The notes under the pieces were generated by a model. It was not told the origin of the DNA. It ran no database searches and saw only the letters and a program-made list of their open reading frames with translations. DNA of 42,004 nt from Clostridiales bacterium (GTDB taxonomy: Bacteria > Bacillota > Clostridia > Oscillospirales > Oscillospiraceae): NCBI GenBank assembly GCA_012729975.1, contig JAAYBW010000266.1, positions 1 through 42,004 of the forward strand, written 5' to 3'. How positions within the stretch are numbered: the first letter of the stretch is position 1; each line of letters begins with the position of its first letter. Positions 9,693 to 19,382 of the stretch are shown one piece after another. The translations under genes were made by a program, and so were the position numbers.

Positions 9693-10439
9693 TTAGTCCG
9701 GTACACGGACAGCATTGAGATTGTTCGTTATCTTCGTCGCCCAAAGAGCAGCACCGGGGAGCAGGAACAGAAAGCTCCATCGTAAGACGACTTGCATTAT
9801 CTTCCAGGCGATAAAGTCCCACCATGGGAGGAAATCAAAGGTATATGAAAATTCCCAATTGCCGCCACCGGTAATATAACGGTATTGCCTTATCGAACCG
9901 TCAATGAAGCGGACTTCATAAGGCAGGATTATTACCGCGTAGAGAATAAGAGCAGCGATGAGAAGATAATGGACTATCCGGAAACATTTACCGGCAAACG
10001 ACTTTGCTCTCATAATCACACCGATCGCCTGCATAACTGTCCATCCCAGCAGAACAAAAAAAGCAGGGATTGCCAGTGTCTGCATCAGCAGAAGAGGACC
10101 GGCAACGTAATAAGTTTGCGCCCATTCCCGAGCCGCTGACATAAAAGAGAATACCAAAACGCCATACAGCGCTGCGGCTGCACATGCAACTATAAGTCTG
10201 CGATATTCCTTCTTATGATTGGGCGGCGTGGGTATGCCGTATATTAAAGCGTTAGTATCCGTATCCAATGCTTCGGCTATTTTCACAAGCGTATCGATAT
10301 CCGGCTGGGTCTTGCCGATTTCATAATTAGAAATAGTTTGCCGTGTGACATAAAGTTTATCGGCTAATGAATCCTGGGTCATATTTTGTTTTTTTCGCAG
10401 GGTTCTCATATTCTTTCCGACGCTTGCCATAGGCATCAC
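9693..10439 (-). CDS. XRE-family transcriptional regulator with C-terminal transmembrane domain
   Basis: HTH (NMRTLRKKQNMTQDSLADKLYVTRQTISNYEIGKTQPDIDTLVKIAEAL) followed by several hydrophobic segments. Confidence 0.88.
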   Translation of the reverse strand: MMPMASVGKNMRTLRKKQNMTQDSLADKLYVTRQTISNYEIGKTQPDIDTLVKIAEALDTDTNALIYGIPTPPNHKKEYRRLIVACAAAALYGVLVFSFMSAAREWAQTYYVAGPLLLMQTLAIPAFFVLLGWTVMQAIGVIMRAKSFAGKCFRIVHYLLIAALILYAVIILPYEVRFIDGSIRQYRYITGGGNWEFSYTFDFLPWWDFIAWKIMQVVLRWSFLFLLPGAALWATKITNNLNAVRVPD

Positions 10440-10768
10440 CTCGAATACATTCTAACCGGTAAAGCTTTATATGTCACGCAATGATACTTTGCGCCGCGCT
10501 TTTCAGCTATTTATATGATGGTCATGATGTCTGCAGACTCTCATTTCATAATGATCCTGAGAAGCGTGCAGATTTCCTGACCGCGGGTATTAATAAATTC
10601 CGGATTGTCTTTGAGCGATACAAATCTGATCGGCTGGAAACAAGTTTACTCTCTCGGCTGGTGCTCCCGATTCCCCAGCCAAAACGGGATAGTCGTCGTA
10701 TTTCGGACGCGTTAATCTGTCGGTGTATTTGTCTGTCTCATCTGCGCATTATAGTCTGCGCATAAACA

Positions 10769-10802
10769 AAAAATCCCGGTAATAAATGAACCGGGATTCT
10801 TT
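10769..10802 (-). terminator. arginine operon terminator
   Basis: On the minus strand: AATCCCGGTTCATTTATTACCGGGATTTTTTG, just after the argF stop. Confidence 0.88.
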
Positions 10803-10811
10803 TCATTGCGC

Positions 10812-11729
10812 TCATTTTTTCCCGATAAGCAGAGCCATGACGGCTTTCTGTGCATGGAGCCTGTTTTCGGCCTCGTCGAAGATCGCGTCCGCGTACGCTT
10901 CAAACACTTCATCGGTTATCTCCTCGCCCCGGTGAGCGGGCAGGCAGTGCTGCACGATGGCTCCGGGCGCCGCGAGCGCCATTACTTCGGCATTTATCTG
11001 GTAGCCTCTGAAGGCCTTTCTCCTTGTCTCCGCGTCTTTTTCCTGACCCATACTCGCCCATACGTCTGTAAAAAGGACATCGGCTCCGGCGGTTGCCTCT
11101 TCTACGTTCTCGGTAAGCGTTAATTTCGCGTCGGTAACCGTACTTGCGAAATCGAGAACGGTTCGGTGCGGGCTGTAATCCGAGGGGCAGGCAACGGATA
11201 TATCCATTCCGCATTTGAGGCAGCCTACGATTATTGAGTTTGCCATATTGTTACCGTCGCCGATGTAGCACACCTTCAGGCCCTCAAGCCGGGTCATGCG
11301 CTCACGGATGGTCATCAGGTCGGCCAGAACCTGACAGGGATGGCAGAAGTCCGACAGGCCGTTTATGACCGGCACTGTGGAGTATTTGGCGAGCTCTTCG
11401 ACTTTTTCCTGTTCATATGTGCGTATCATAATGCCGTCGCAGTATCTAGAAAGCACGCGGGCTGTGTCGCGTATGGGTTCCCCGCGGCCGAGCTGGGACT
11501 CGGTGCTGGATAAAAAAACACCGTAGCCGCCGAGCTGATATATGCCGGTTTCAAAAGACACGCGCGTACGTGTTGAGTTTTTTTCAAATATCATAGCCAG
11601 CGTCTTGCCCGAGAGAAGATCGTGCTTAATGCCGTTTTTCAGGTTGTATTTGAGCTGGTCGGCGAGGTCCAGAATTTCGGAGATATCCTCCCGGGATAAA
11701 TCCAGCAGCTTAAGAAGATGTCTTGTCAT
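10812..11729 (-). CDS. argF: ornithine carbamoyltransferase
   Basis: FEKNSTRTRVSFETG, HPCQVLADLMTI and HCLPAHRGEEI motifs. Confidence 0.97.
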   Translation of the reverse strand: MTRHLLKLLDLSREDISEILDLADQLKYNLKNGIKHDLLSGKTLAMIFEKNSTRTRVSFETGIYQLGGYGVFLSSTESQLGRGEPIRDTARVLSRYCDGIMIRTYEQEKVEELAKYSTVPVINGLSDFCHPCQVLADLMTIRERMTRLEGLKVCYIGDGNNMANSIIVGCLKCGMDISVACPSDYSPHRTVLDFASTVTDAKLTLTENVEEATAGADVLFTDVWASMGQEKDAETRRKAFRGYQINAEVMALAAPGAIVQHCLPAHRGEEITDEVFEAYADAIFDEAENRLHAQKAVMALLIGKK

Positions 11730-12913
11730 TTCAGTTCCTCCAATACATCCGCGAGTATTATAACTCCGCGCTCGATTTCCCGGTCCGTTATAGTCAGCGG
11801 AGGCATAAGGCGGACCACGTCAGAGCCGGCCGTAAGGCAAACAAGCCCGGCGTCGAGCAGCTTTTTAACCAGCTCGGAGTGCGCTATGCCGCGCACCTGA
11901 ATTCCGAGCATAAGCCCCAGCCCGCGCACGCCGGCGATAATCGGGCTGCTTATCTCCTCTATCATTGCGCGAAGCTTCGCGCCCTTTTCCCTAACCTTGA
12001 GCAGCGCATCCCCGTCCAGTATGTCGAGCACGGCCAGGGCCGCGGAGCAGCATATCGGGTTGCCGCCGAAGGTTGAGGCGTGAGTTCCCGGACCGAGTAC
12101 GGCCGCGCATTTTTCGTTGACCAGCAGGCCGCCGAGAGGAAGTCCTCCCGCGATGCCCTTAGCGAAGCTGACAGCGTCAGGAAGTATATCGTACTGCTGG
12201 AACGCAAAAAACGTTCCGGTCCTTCCTACGCCTGTCTGAACCTCGTCAACGAGCAGCAGAATGTCTCTTTCGCGGCAGAGCGCGGTGAGTTTACCGACAT
12301 AATCATGTTCCAAGGGCATTACGCCGCCCTCGCCCTGAATGAGCTCAATCATGACGGCGCAGACATCCGGCCCGAGCTTGGCTTCCATATCCTCAATATT
12401 GCCCGCCTCCGCGTATTTAAAGCCGCCGGTGAAGGGCATGAAAAAGTTGTGGAAGCGTTCCTGCCCGGTTGCCTCGAGCGTCGCGACGGTGCGGCCGTGG
12501 AAGGAGTTTTCAAGCGTTACTATGGTGCTTCTGCCCCCGCCGTATTTATCAAAGCTGTATTTGCGCGCGAGCTTTATCATGCCCTCGTTCGCTTCGGCGC
12601 CGGAGTTGCCGAAAAACGCGCCGGACATGCCCGACAGACTGTTCAGCCGGGCGGCGAGCAGAGTACAGGGCTCGGTGTAAAAAAGGTTTGAGATATGCGC
12701 GAGCCTTCCTGCCTGAGAGGCCACGGCCGCTATCCATTTTTCATCCGCGTACCCTATTGAGTTAACGCCGATACCGCTTGAAAAATCTAAGTATTCACGG
12801 TCTTCCGCGTCAAAGAGCCTTGCTCCCTCGCCGCGAATGAAGGCGACGGGAAAGCGTGCGTAAGTGGGCATTAGGTTCGCATCGGCCAGAGCAATTATTT
12901 CATTCGAGGTCAT
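11726..12913 (-). CDS. argD: acetylornithine aminotransferase
   Basis: Class III PLP aminotransferase (LLVDEVQTGVGRTGTFFAFQ...SFAKGIAGGLPLGG); 4-bp overlap with argF. Confidence 0.96.
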   Translation of the reverse strand: MTSNEIIALADANLMPTYARFPVAFIRGEGARLFDAEDREYLDFSSGIGVNSIGYADEKWIAAVASQAGRLAHISNLFYTEPCTLLAARLNSLSGMSGAFFGNSGAEANEGMIKLARKYSFDKYGGGRSTIVTLENSFHGRTVATLEATGQERFHNFFMPFTGGFKYAEAGNIEDMEAKLGPDVCAVMIELIQGEGGVMPLEHDYVGKLTALCRERDILLLVDEVQTGVGRTGTFFAFQQYDILPDAVSFAKGIAGGLPLGGLLVNEKCAAVLGPGTHASTFGGNPICCSAALAVLDILDGDALLKVREKGAKLRAMIEEISSPIIAGVRGLGLMLGIQVRGIAHSELVKKLLDAGLVCLTAGSDVVRLMPPLTITDREIERGVIILADVLEELK

Positions 12914-12924
12914 ATTATCTCCTC

Positions 12925-13788
12925 CTATTGAAGAATCATGGTTCCGAGGCCTTCGTTTGTGAGCATCTCAAGCAGTATGGAATGCGGGATTCGTCCGTCC
13001 AGTATGTGTGAACGCCGAACACCGCGCCGCACTGCCTGAACGCAGCAGTCCACCTTGGGAATCATGCCGCCCGATATTACTCCGTCCTTAATAAGGCCGG
13101 GTATCTCTGAGAGTTTCACAACAGATAAAAGAGTGGAATCGTTTTTCGGGTCGCGGAGCAAGCCGACGACATCGGTGAGAAGTATGAGCTTTTCCGCGCC
13201 GAGAGCTACGGCGAGCTTAGCGGCAGCGGTGTCCGCGTTAACATTGTAGGAAACATTCTCGTCGGCGCCGAGAGCAACGGTGGAAACAACCGGTATAGTG
13301 CCGTTTTTCAGCGCGTTATTCACGGGGGTCGGGTCAACCGAAATAATATCTCCGACATAGCCGTAATCAACGCCGTCTTCCTTCATACGCACAGCCTTCA
13401 TCATTCCGCCGTCGAGCCCGCAGAGGCCTATGGCCTTGCCGCCTATGCGGTTAATGGCAGCGACGAGGTTTTTGTTTATCTTTCCGCACAAAACCATCTG
13501 GACTATGTCCATTGTCTCCTCATCGGTGTACCGAAGACCGTTAATAAATTTGGGTTCCTTGCCTGTCTTCTCTAAAAGCTCGTTTATTTCCGGGCCGCCG
13601 CCGTGAACGAGCACAACGTTTATGCCAACCAGAAACAAAAGCACGATATCGCTTATAACCGCGTTTATGAGTTCCGGAGTGGTCATGGCGTTTCCGCCGT
13701 ATTTGATCACTATTGTCTTGCCGTGAAAATCCTGTATATACGGCAGTGCCTCCGCAAGAACCTGTGCTCTGTCAAAGTCTTTTTTCAT
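12925..13788 (-). CDS. argB: acetylglutamate kinase
   Basis: IVIKYGGNAM, VLVHGGGPEINELL; amino-acid kinase fold. Confidence 0.97.
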   Translation of the reverse strand: MKKDFDRAQVLAEALPYIQDFHGKTIVIKYGGNAMTTPELINAVISDIVLLFLVGINVVLVHGGGPEINELLEKTGKEPKFINGLRYTDEETMDIVQMVLCGKINKNLVAAINRIGGKAIGLCGLDGGMMKAVRMKEDGVDYGYVGDIISVDPTPVNNALKNGTIPVVSTVALGADENVSYNVNADTAAAKLAVALGAEKLILLTDVVGLLRDPKNDSTLLSVVKLSEIPGLIKDGVISGGMIPKVDCCVQAVRRGVRRSHILDGRIPHSILLEMLTNEGLGTMILQ

Positions 13789-13801
13789 AAAGCGCCTCCG
13801 C

Positions 13802-15037
13802 TCAGCTTCTGTAGTCGCCGTTTATGCGAACGTAATCGTAAGTCAGGTCGCATCCCCAGCATTCGCAGCTTCCCGGACCGTCCCCGGCCCGGATATCTAT
13901 AACTACCTCCCACGCTTCGAGGACATTCTTCGCCAGCGTCTCGTCAAAAGCGAGACAGAGCCCTTTTTCACAGACAATGACTGAACCGTTTTCGGATGTA
14001 AATATTATGTCAACCATATCGGGCCGTAAGAACGCGCCCGAGTAGCCTATTGCGCACAGTACGCGGCCGACATTGGCGTCCGCTCCGAATATCGCGGCTT
14101 TGGTCAGCGGAGACTTTATCACCGACATAGCCAGGGTTTCGGCGTCTTTGTCAGTACTCGCTCCGGATACACGGCAGGTGATAAGGTGAGTAGCGCCCTC
14201 GCCGTCACCCGCAATCATTCTGGCGAGCCTGACGCAGACTTGCGTGAGCGCGCCGACGAATATTTTATAGTCGTCGTCCTCGGCAGTTATCTCCGGAGAG
14301 CCGCAAAGGCCGCTCGCGAGGATAATGCAGCTGTCGTTCGTTGAAGTGTCGCCGTCGACGCTGACACGGTTAAAAGACGCATTCACGGCTACACGCAGCG
14401 CCCGGGAGAGCATGTCGGCCGAAATCGCGGCATCTGTCGTTATGAAGCAAAGGAGCGTTCCCATGTTCGGGTGTATCATGCCGGAACCCTTACAAATAGC
14501 GCCTATGCGGGCCGTGCCGCCTGAGAGGGAAAATTCCGCGGCAGTTTCCTTGCGGAACGTATCGGTGGTCATTATCGCGTCGGCGGCGTCGGAGCTGTTT
14601 TTCCCGAGGTTTTTAACAAGAGGCTCTATGCCGCTTATGATGGCTTCCGTATTGAGCGCCTGGCCGATCACGCCGGTGGAGGCGACGAGCACGGAGCTCG
14701 GTGAAATGCCCAGTGAAGAGGCGGCGGCGCAGGCCATAAGCTCTGCCGCTTCATACGCACCGGGAGCGCAGGCGTTCGCGTTGCCGCTGTTGGCGATTAT
14801 GGCTCTTGCTTTGCCGGATTTAAGTCTGTCCATATCGAGCAGCACGGGCGCGGCCTTAACCGAATTGCGGGTAAAAACACCGGCCGCCGTACATTCGGTT
14901 TCGGAAAAGATAAGTGCCAGATCTAGCTTTAGCAGACTGCTGCCGCGCTTGACGCCGCAGTGTACGCCCGATGCCGAAAACCCCGACGGGGCGGTCACAC
15001 CTCCGTCTGTATATTTCAATGCTTTCAATCCTTTCAA
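13802..15037 (-). CDS. argJ: bifunctional ornithine acetyltransferase / N-acetylglutamate synthase
   Basis: KGSGMIHPNMGTLLCFITTDA autoprocessing region, NDSCIILASG, GDGEGATHLI. Confidence 0.95.
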   Translation of the reverse strand: MKGLKALKYTDGGVTAPSGFSASGVHCGVKRGSSLLKLDLALIFSETECTAAGVFTRNSVKAAPVLLDMDRLKSGKARAIIANSGNANACAPGAYEAAELMACAAASSLGISPSSVLVASTGVIGQALNTEAIISGIEPLVKNLGKNSSDAADAIMTTDTFRKETAAEFSLSGGTARIGAICKGSGMIHPNMGTLLCFITTDAAISADMLSRALRVAVNASFNRVSVDGDTSTNDSCIILASGLCGSPEITAEDDDYKIFVGALTQVCVRLARMIAGDGEGATHLITCRVSGASTDKDAETLAMSVIKSPLTKAAIFGADANVGRVLCAIGYSGAFLRPDMVDIIFTSENGSVIVCEKGLCLAFDETLAKNVLEAWEVVIDIRAGDGPGSCECWGCDLTYDYVRINGDYRS

Positions 15038-15957
15038 AGGCCCGCGTCCTCTTGCAGGCCGAGCATGATATTTAAATTCTGAACCGCGGCGCCCGAGGCT
15101 CCCTTTCCGAGGTTATCAAAGCGCGCTGTCAGAAGAGTGATCTCGCCGCTGCCCGTCACGGTAAGCAGCATGTCGTTTGTCCCGACCGCGTAGTTTGATT
15201 CCTGGTAGCCGCTTTCGGGCGGCTGGTTTGTGACGTGAATAAAACGTGAATCCGAGTAATGGCTGCGCAGGACCTCGTAAATATCCTCGCTTCGTCGTAA
15301 AAGATCGTTGTGCAGGGGGATTATTGTCTGCATGCCGCTGTAGTAATCCGCGATGACAGGACAAAAGGCGGGTATCTTTAAAAGACCGGACTGCGTGACG
15401 ATCTCGGGAAGATGCTTATGCTGCATTGAAAGCGCGTAAAGCCGGGGAGAATCATACGCGATGTCTCTGTCGTCGGCCTCGTATTCTGCTATCTTTGCCT
15501 TGCCGCCGCCGCTGAAACCGGTAAGTGAGGTTATAGCCAGCGGATAATCGCGCGGCATTATTCCGCTTTCTGTCAGCGGACGGACGAGTGCGATCACACC
15601 GCTGGCATGGCAGCCGGGATTTGCTACAAGAGCAGCTCCGGCTATCGCCTTTCTGTGAGCGGACGATAGTTCCGGAAAACCGTATACCCAGCCGGGTGAA
15701 GTTCTGTGTGCCGTTGAGGCGTCTATAACGCGCGCGCCGGCGTTTTTGGCAAGCAGGGCGGCCTCCTCGGCCGCTTTGTCCGGCAGACAAAGGATAACTA
15801 TATCCGCTTCGCTCATCAGAGCGATACGCGCCGCTTCATCCTTGCGAAGGGACTTGTTTATCTCGAGCAGCTCTATATCGCCGCGTCCGGCCAGTCTCGA
15901 GCGTATCTGAAGTCCGGTCGTCCCTTCGCTGCCGTCTATGAATATTTTAGGTTTCAT
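15034..15957 (-). CDS. argC: N-acetyl-gamma-glutamyl-phosphate reductase, short ('uncommon') form
   Basis: IFIDGSEGTTGLQIRSRL, ANPGCHASG, SLTGFSGGGK; 307 aa; overlaps argJ and argH by 4 bp each. Confidence 0.93.
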   Translation of the reverse strand: MKPKIFIDGSEGTTGLQIRSRLAGRGDIELLEINKSLRKDEAARIALMSEADIVILCLPDKAAEEAALLAKNAGARVIDASTAHRTSPGWVYGFPELSSAHRKAIAGAALVANPGCHASGVIALVRPLTESGIMPRDYPLAITSLTGFSGGGKAKIAEYEADDRDIAYDSPRLYALSMQHKHLPEIVTQSGLLKIPAFCPVIADYYSGMQTIIPLHNDLLRRSEDIYEVLRSHYSDSRFIHVTNQPPESGYQESNYAVGTNDMLLTVTGSGEITLLTARFDNLGKGASGAAVQNLNIMLGLQEDAGL

Positions 15958-17339
15958 TCCGCATCAGCCGTTTCTATGAATTTTTTAATTGAGGCTATCT
16001 GAGCCAGAACGGATGAGATCGAGGGGCCGCCCTCGGTGAAGCGGGCCTCTACGCAGTGTTCGGGTGATATTGCCTCGTATATGTCGTCCTCAAAAAGAGG
16101 GGAGGCGCTTTTAAGTTCATCCGCGCTGAGCTCTTCAAGGGTCTTGCCTGTATTGACGCAGTAGGCTACGAGCTTTCCCACAGCCGTATACGCATCCCGG
16201 AAGGGAAGACCTTTTCTTACAAGATAGTCGGCGCAGTCTGTGGCGTTTAAAAACCCCTTTTGCGCGGCGGCCCGCATGTTCTGCGACAGCGGCGCGGCGG
16301 TTCGAAGCATTTGAGTGAAAACGGGAAGACAGAGCTTAACTGTATCGACTGCGTCGAATACGGCTTCCTTATCCTCCTGCATATCCTTGTTATAGGCAAG
16401 CGGCAGCCCCTTCATTACGGTCAGCAGCGTTACGAGTGAGCCGTAGACCCGTCCCGTCTTCGCGCGCAACAGCTCGGCTATGTCGGGATTCTTCTTTTGA
16501 GGCATGATCGACGAACCGGTTGAGAAGGCGTCGGAGAGCTCCATAAACCGAAACTCCCAGGAGCACCAGAGCACGATTTCTTCGGAAAAACGAGACAGAT
16601 GCATCATCAGAATAGACAGAGAGGAAAGAAGCTCGATCACATAATCCCTGTCGGAAACACCGTCAAGACTGTTTTCGGTTATCCGCGAAAAGCCGAGCGC
16701 TTTGGCGACGCGTCGTCGGTCGATAGGATAGGTAGTGCCGGTACATGCGCCGCTGCCGAGAGGCATTTCGTCCATTCTCTCAAGGCAGTCATCAAGCCTT
16801 GTCACATCGCGCCTGAGCATATTGGCATAAGCCATCATGTAATGCCCGAAGGTGGTAGGCTGAGCTCTTTGCAGGTGTGTATAGGCGGGCATGACGTATT
16901 CCAAAGACGCGTCCGCCTTTTCGCACAGTACCTCAAGCAGGCGCAAAAGGCATGACCTTATATCCTTAATCTCGCTTTTTAAATACATCCGCAGGTCAAG
17001 CGCTACCTGATCATTTCGGCTGCGGGCCGTATGAAGACGCTTTCCGGCGTCGCCGATACGCTCCGTCAGCAGCGTTTCAATGTTCATATGTATATCCTCG
17101 TTTTCTTCAGAAAACGAGATTGTGCCTGCTTCAATATCCGCGAGTATGCCTTCCAGACCCTCAATTATGGCATCGGCCTCGGAGCGCTCGATAATGCCGC
17201 AGGCGCCGAGCATGTCGGCGTGGGCGACGCTGCCGTGTATATCCTCTTTGTATAACCTCGCGTCAAAGGATATGCTGGCGTTCAAGGCATCCGTAAGCGA
17301 ATCGGTATCGCCGGAAAAACGCCCGGACCACAGTTTCAT
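15954..17339 (-). CDS. argH: argininosuccinate lyase
   Basis: KLWSGRFSG start; GSSIMPQKKNPD signature. Confidence 0.97.
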   Translation of the reverse strand: MKLWSGRFSGDTDSLTDALNASISFDARLYKEDIHGSVAHADMLGACGIIERSEADAIIEGLEGILADIEAGTISFSEENEDIHMNIETLLTERIGDAGKRLHTARSRNDQVALDLRMYLKSEIKDIRSCLLRLLEVLCEKADASLEYVMPAYTHLQRAQPTTFGHYMMAYANMLRRDVTRLDDCLERMDEMPLGSGACTGTTYPIDRRRVAKALGFSRITENSLDGVSDRDYVIELLSSLSILMMHLSRFSEEIVLWCSWEFRFMELSDAFSTGSSIMPQKKNPDIAELLRAKTGRVYGSLVTLLTVMKGLPLAYNKDMQEDKEAVFDAVDTVKLCLPVFTQMLRTAAPLSQNMRAAAQKGFLNATDCADYLVRKGLPFRDAYTAVGKLVAYCVNTGKTLEELSADELKSASPLFEDDIYEAISPEHCVEARFTEGGPSISSVLAQIASIKKFIETADAE

Positions 17340-17355
17340 GGCAATGACCTCGATT

Positions 17356-18567
17356 TTATAATTTACCCTGTTCCTTCAGAGCTTTGACTTTAATGGGCAG
17401 CCCGTACAGGTTGATGAAACCCTCGGCGTCCTTTTGATTGTAGTCCGACTCGCCGAAAGTCGCGATATTTTCGCTGTAAAGAGAGTCAGGTGACTTAACT
17501 CCGGCGTTAATAACGCTGCCCTTGTAGAGCTTAAGGCGAACCGTTCCGTTAACGGTTTTCTGCGTTGAATCCACGAAGGCGGTCAAAGCCTCGCGAAGCG
17601 GGGTGAACCATTTGCCGTTGTAAACAAGCTCGGCGAAGGTAACAGCGAGCTGTTCTTTTAAATGTGCCGTGTCTTTGTCAAGACACAGGGTTTCGAGTAT
17701 CTGGTGCGCGTCGTACAATATCGTGCCGCCCGGAGTCTCGTATACACCGCGGCTTTTCATTCCTACGAGTCTGTTTTCGACTATATCCAGAAGACCTATC
17801 CCGCTCATGCCGCCTATCTTGTTGAGCTGCCTTACGATGTCCGAGCCCTTCATCCTTACGCCGTCAACCGCGACGGGAATTCCCTTTTCAAACGTGATCT
17901 CAACGTACGCGGGAGTATCCGGAGCGAGCTCGGGCGCGACAGTCATCTCAAGAAAGCCGGGCTTTGTATACAGCGGCTCGTTTGCGGGATCTTCGAGCTC
18001 TAGTCCCTCATGACTCAGATGCCATAGGTTTTTATCTTTCGAGTAGTTTGTTTCACGGCTTATTTTAAGCGGAATGCCGCGCTCCTCGGCGTAGTCTATT
18101 TCCTCTTCACGGCTTTTTATGTTCCACTCCCGCCAGGGGGCTATTATCGTCATCTCCGGAGCGAACGCTTTTATGGTAAGCTCAAAACGCACCTGGTCGT
18201 TGCCCTTGCCCGTGCAGCCGTGGGCGATCGCGTCCGCTCCCTCGGCCTTGGCTATCTCGACCACGCGCTTGGCTATAACCGGTCTCGCGAATGAGGTTCC
18301 GAGAAGATATCTTTCGTATTTGGCGCCGGCCTTCAGGGTAGGGAATATATAGTCGTCTACGAACTCATCGATAACATCTTCTATGTAGAGCTTTGAGGCG
18401 CCTGTCTTTATGGCCTTTTCCTCCAGGCCTTCAAGCTCGCTGCCCTGCCCTACATCCACAGAGACGGCTATCACCTCGCAGCCGTAGTTTTCCTTGAGCC
18501 ATGGAATAATTATGGAAGTATCAAGCCCGCCCGAATATGCCAAAACGCATTTGTTTACCTTTTTCAT
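17356..18567 (-). CDS. argG: argininosuccinate synthase
   Basis: [20 protein letters not shown]-binding motif; [13 protein letters not shown]. Confidence 0.97.
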   Translation of the reverse strand: MKKVNKCVLAYSGGLDTSIIIPWLKENYGCEVIAVSVDVGQGSELEGLEEKAIKTGASKLYIEDVIDEFVDDYIFPTLKAGAKYERYLLGTSFARPVIAKRVVEIAKAEGADAIAHGCTGKGNDQVRFELTIKAFAPEMTIIAPWREWNIKSREEEIDYAEERGIPLKISRETNYSKDKNLWHLSHEGLELEDPANEPLYTKPGFLEMTVAPELAPDTPAYVEITFEKGIPVAVDGVRMKGSDIVRQLNKIGGMSGIGLLDIVENRLVGMKSRGVYETPGGTILYDAHQILETLCLDKDTAHLKEQLAVTFAELVYNGKWFTPLREALTAFVDSTQKTVNGTVRLKLYKGSVINAGVKSPDSLYSENIATFGESDYNQKDAEGFINLYGLPIKVKALKEQGKL

Positions 18568-18612
18568 TTAAACGAAGCTCCTTTTTTGGGATGTATTGCC
18601 TATATGATGCGC

Positions 18613-18641
18613 ATTATACTACTGCACGAATAAGTATGCAA
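18613..18641 (-). promoter_or_regulatory. argG operon promoter
   Basis: Minus strand TTGCAT-N17-TATAAT, about 45 nt upstream of the argG ATG. Confidence 0.75.
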
Positions 18642-18750
18642 TATTAATATTCCACAAATTATCGCCATAGTGCTTGAAAATAAAGGGGAATAATAACATA
18701 AATATAATAATACGGCGAATATTAATGCAATGTTATGCAATAATTATTCA
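18627..18750. promoter_or_regulatory. cluster of ARG-box-like (ArgR/AhrC) operators
   Basis: CGAATAAGTATGCA (18627-18640), TGCAATATTAATATTCCA (18637-18654), CGAATATTAATGCA (18716-18729), TGCAATAATTATTCA (18736-18750), compared with TGAATNNNNATTCA. Confidence 0.5.
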
Positions 18751-18821
18751 CCGCATCTATAGCCATTCCGGTTGCCGGTTTGTACGCTTCGTTACCCGGA
18801 GACAATTAAGTAGAGAATAGC

Positions 18822-19379
18822 TTATTTAAAGGGCTCGGGCCTTTTCGCAAGACAAATCTTCATCAGGAAATTCGTGAAAAAGTCATCGTCGAAATCACCC
18901 GCGACCTCATTATATCCGGCGCTGTTTATCGCGTCTGCCGCGTTTGCCATTCGCTTTTGCGCGGCTTTGATATCGGCGGTTTCGCCCGCCGTGAGGCTGT
19001 GAGCGGTCAGCCCTGAGTACAGGTCGGAAAAAGCGTCGTCAAGTCTTGTGTTCGCGTCGTAAAGCGCCGAGGGGGAGGCTTTTTCCCTGAGCATGGCTAG
19101 AAGCTCGGCGCGGGCGGAATCCAGCGTCTGTGCGCCTTCGGAAACCGCGCTGATGCGCTCGGATGCCTTTATCAGAACCAGCGACGCGTCGCAGCGCTCC
19201 TTTAAAAGGTCCGCGATTGCCTTGTTTCCGTTCACACCCTCGTAAAACAAGTCGGAAACGTTGTTCATGCGCGCACCGAGGCTCATATTAACGGCGAAGA
19301 GCGAGAACGCAATTATTATAATGATCGTAACAAGCCACGCTCCGCTTCTTTTCAGTAAAAAAGCTTTTCTATTTTCCAT
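18822..19379 (-). CDS. small membrane-anchored protein, possibly LemA-like
   Basis: One N-terminal TM segment then helical region; weak LemA-like end (SAGYNEVAGDF); 3-nt gap after the TelA-like gene. Confidence 0.55.
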   Translation of the reverse strand: MENRKAFLLKRSGAWLVTIIIIIAFSLFAVNMSLGARMNNVSDLFYEGVNGNKAIADLLKERCDASLVLIKASERISAVSEGAQTLDSARAELLAMLREKASPSALYDANTRLDDAFSDLYSGLTAHSLTAGETADIKAAQKRMANAADAINSAGYNEVAGDFDDDFFTNFLMKICLAKRPEPFK

Positions 19380-19382
19380 GGG

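Noticed and set aside
12080-12691. 203-aa + strand ORF in argD
   Set aside because: Shadow ORF opposite argD; composition reflects the complementary coding strand.
14325-15068. 247-aa + strand ORF in argJ
   Set aside because: Shadow ORF opposite argJ, Ser/Ala-rich low-information sequence.
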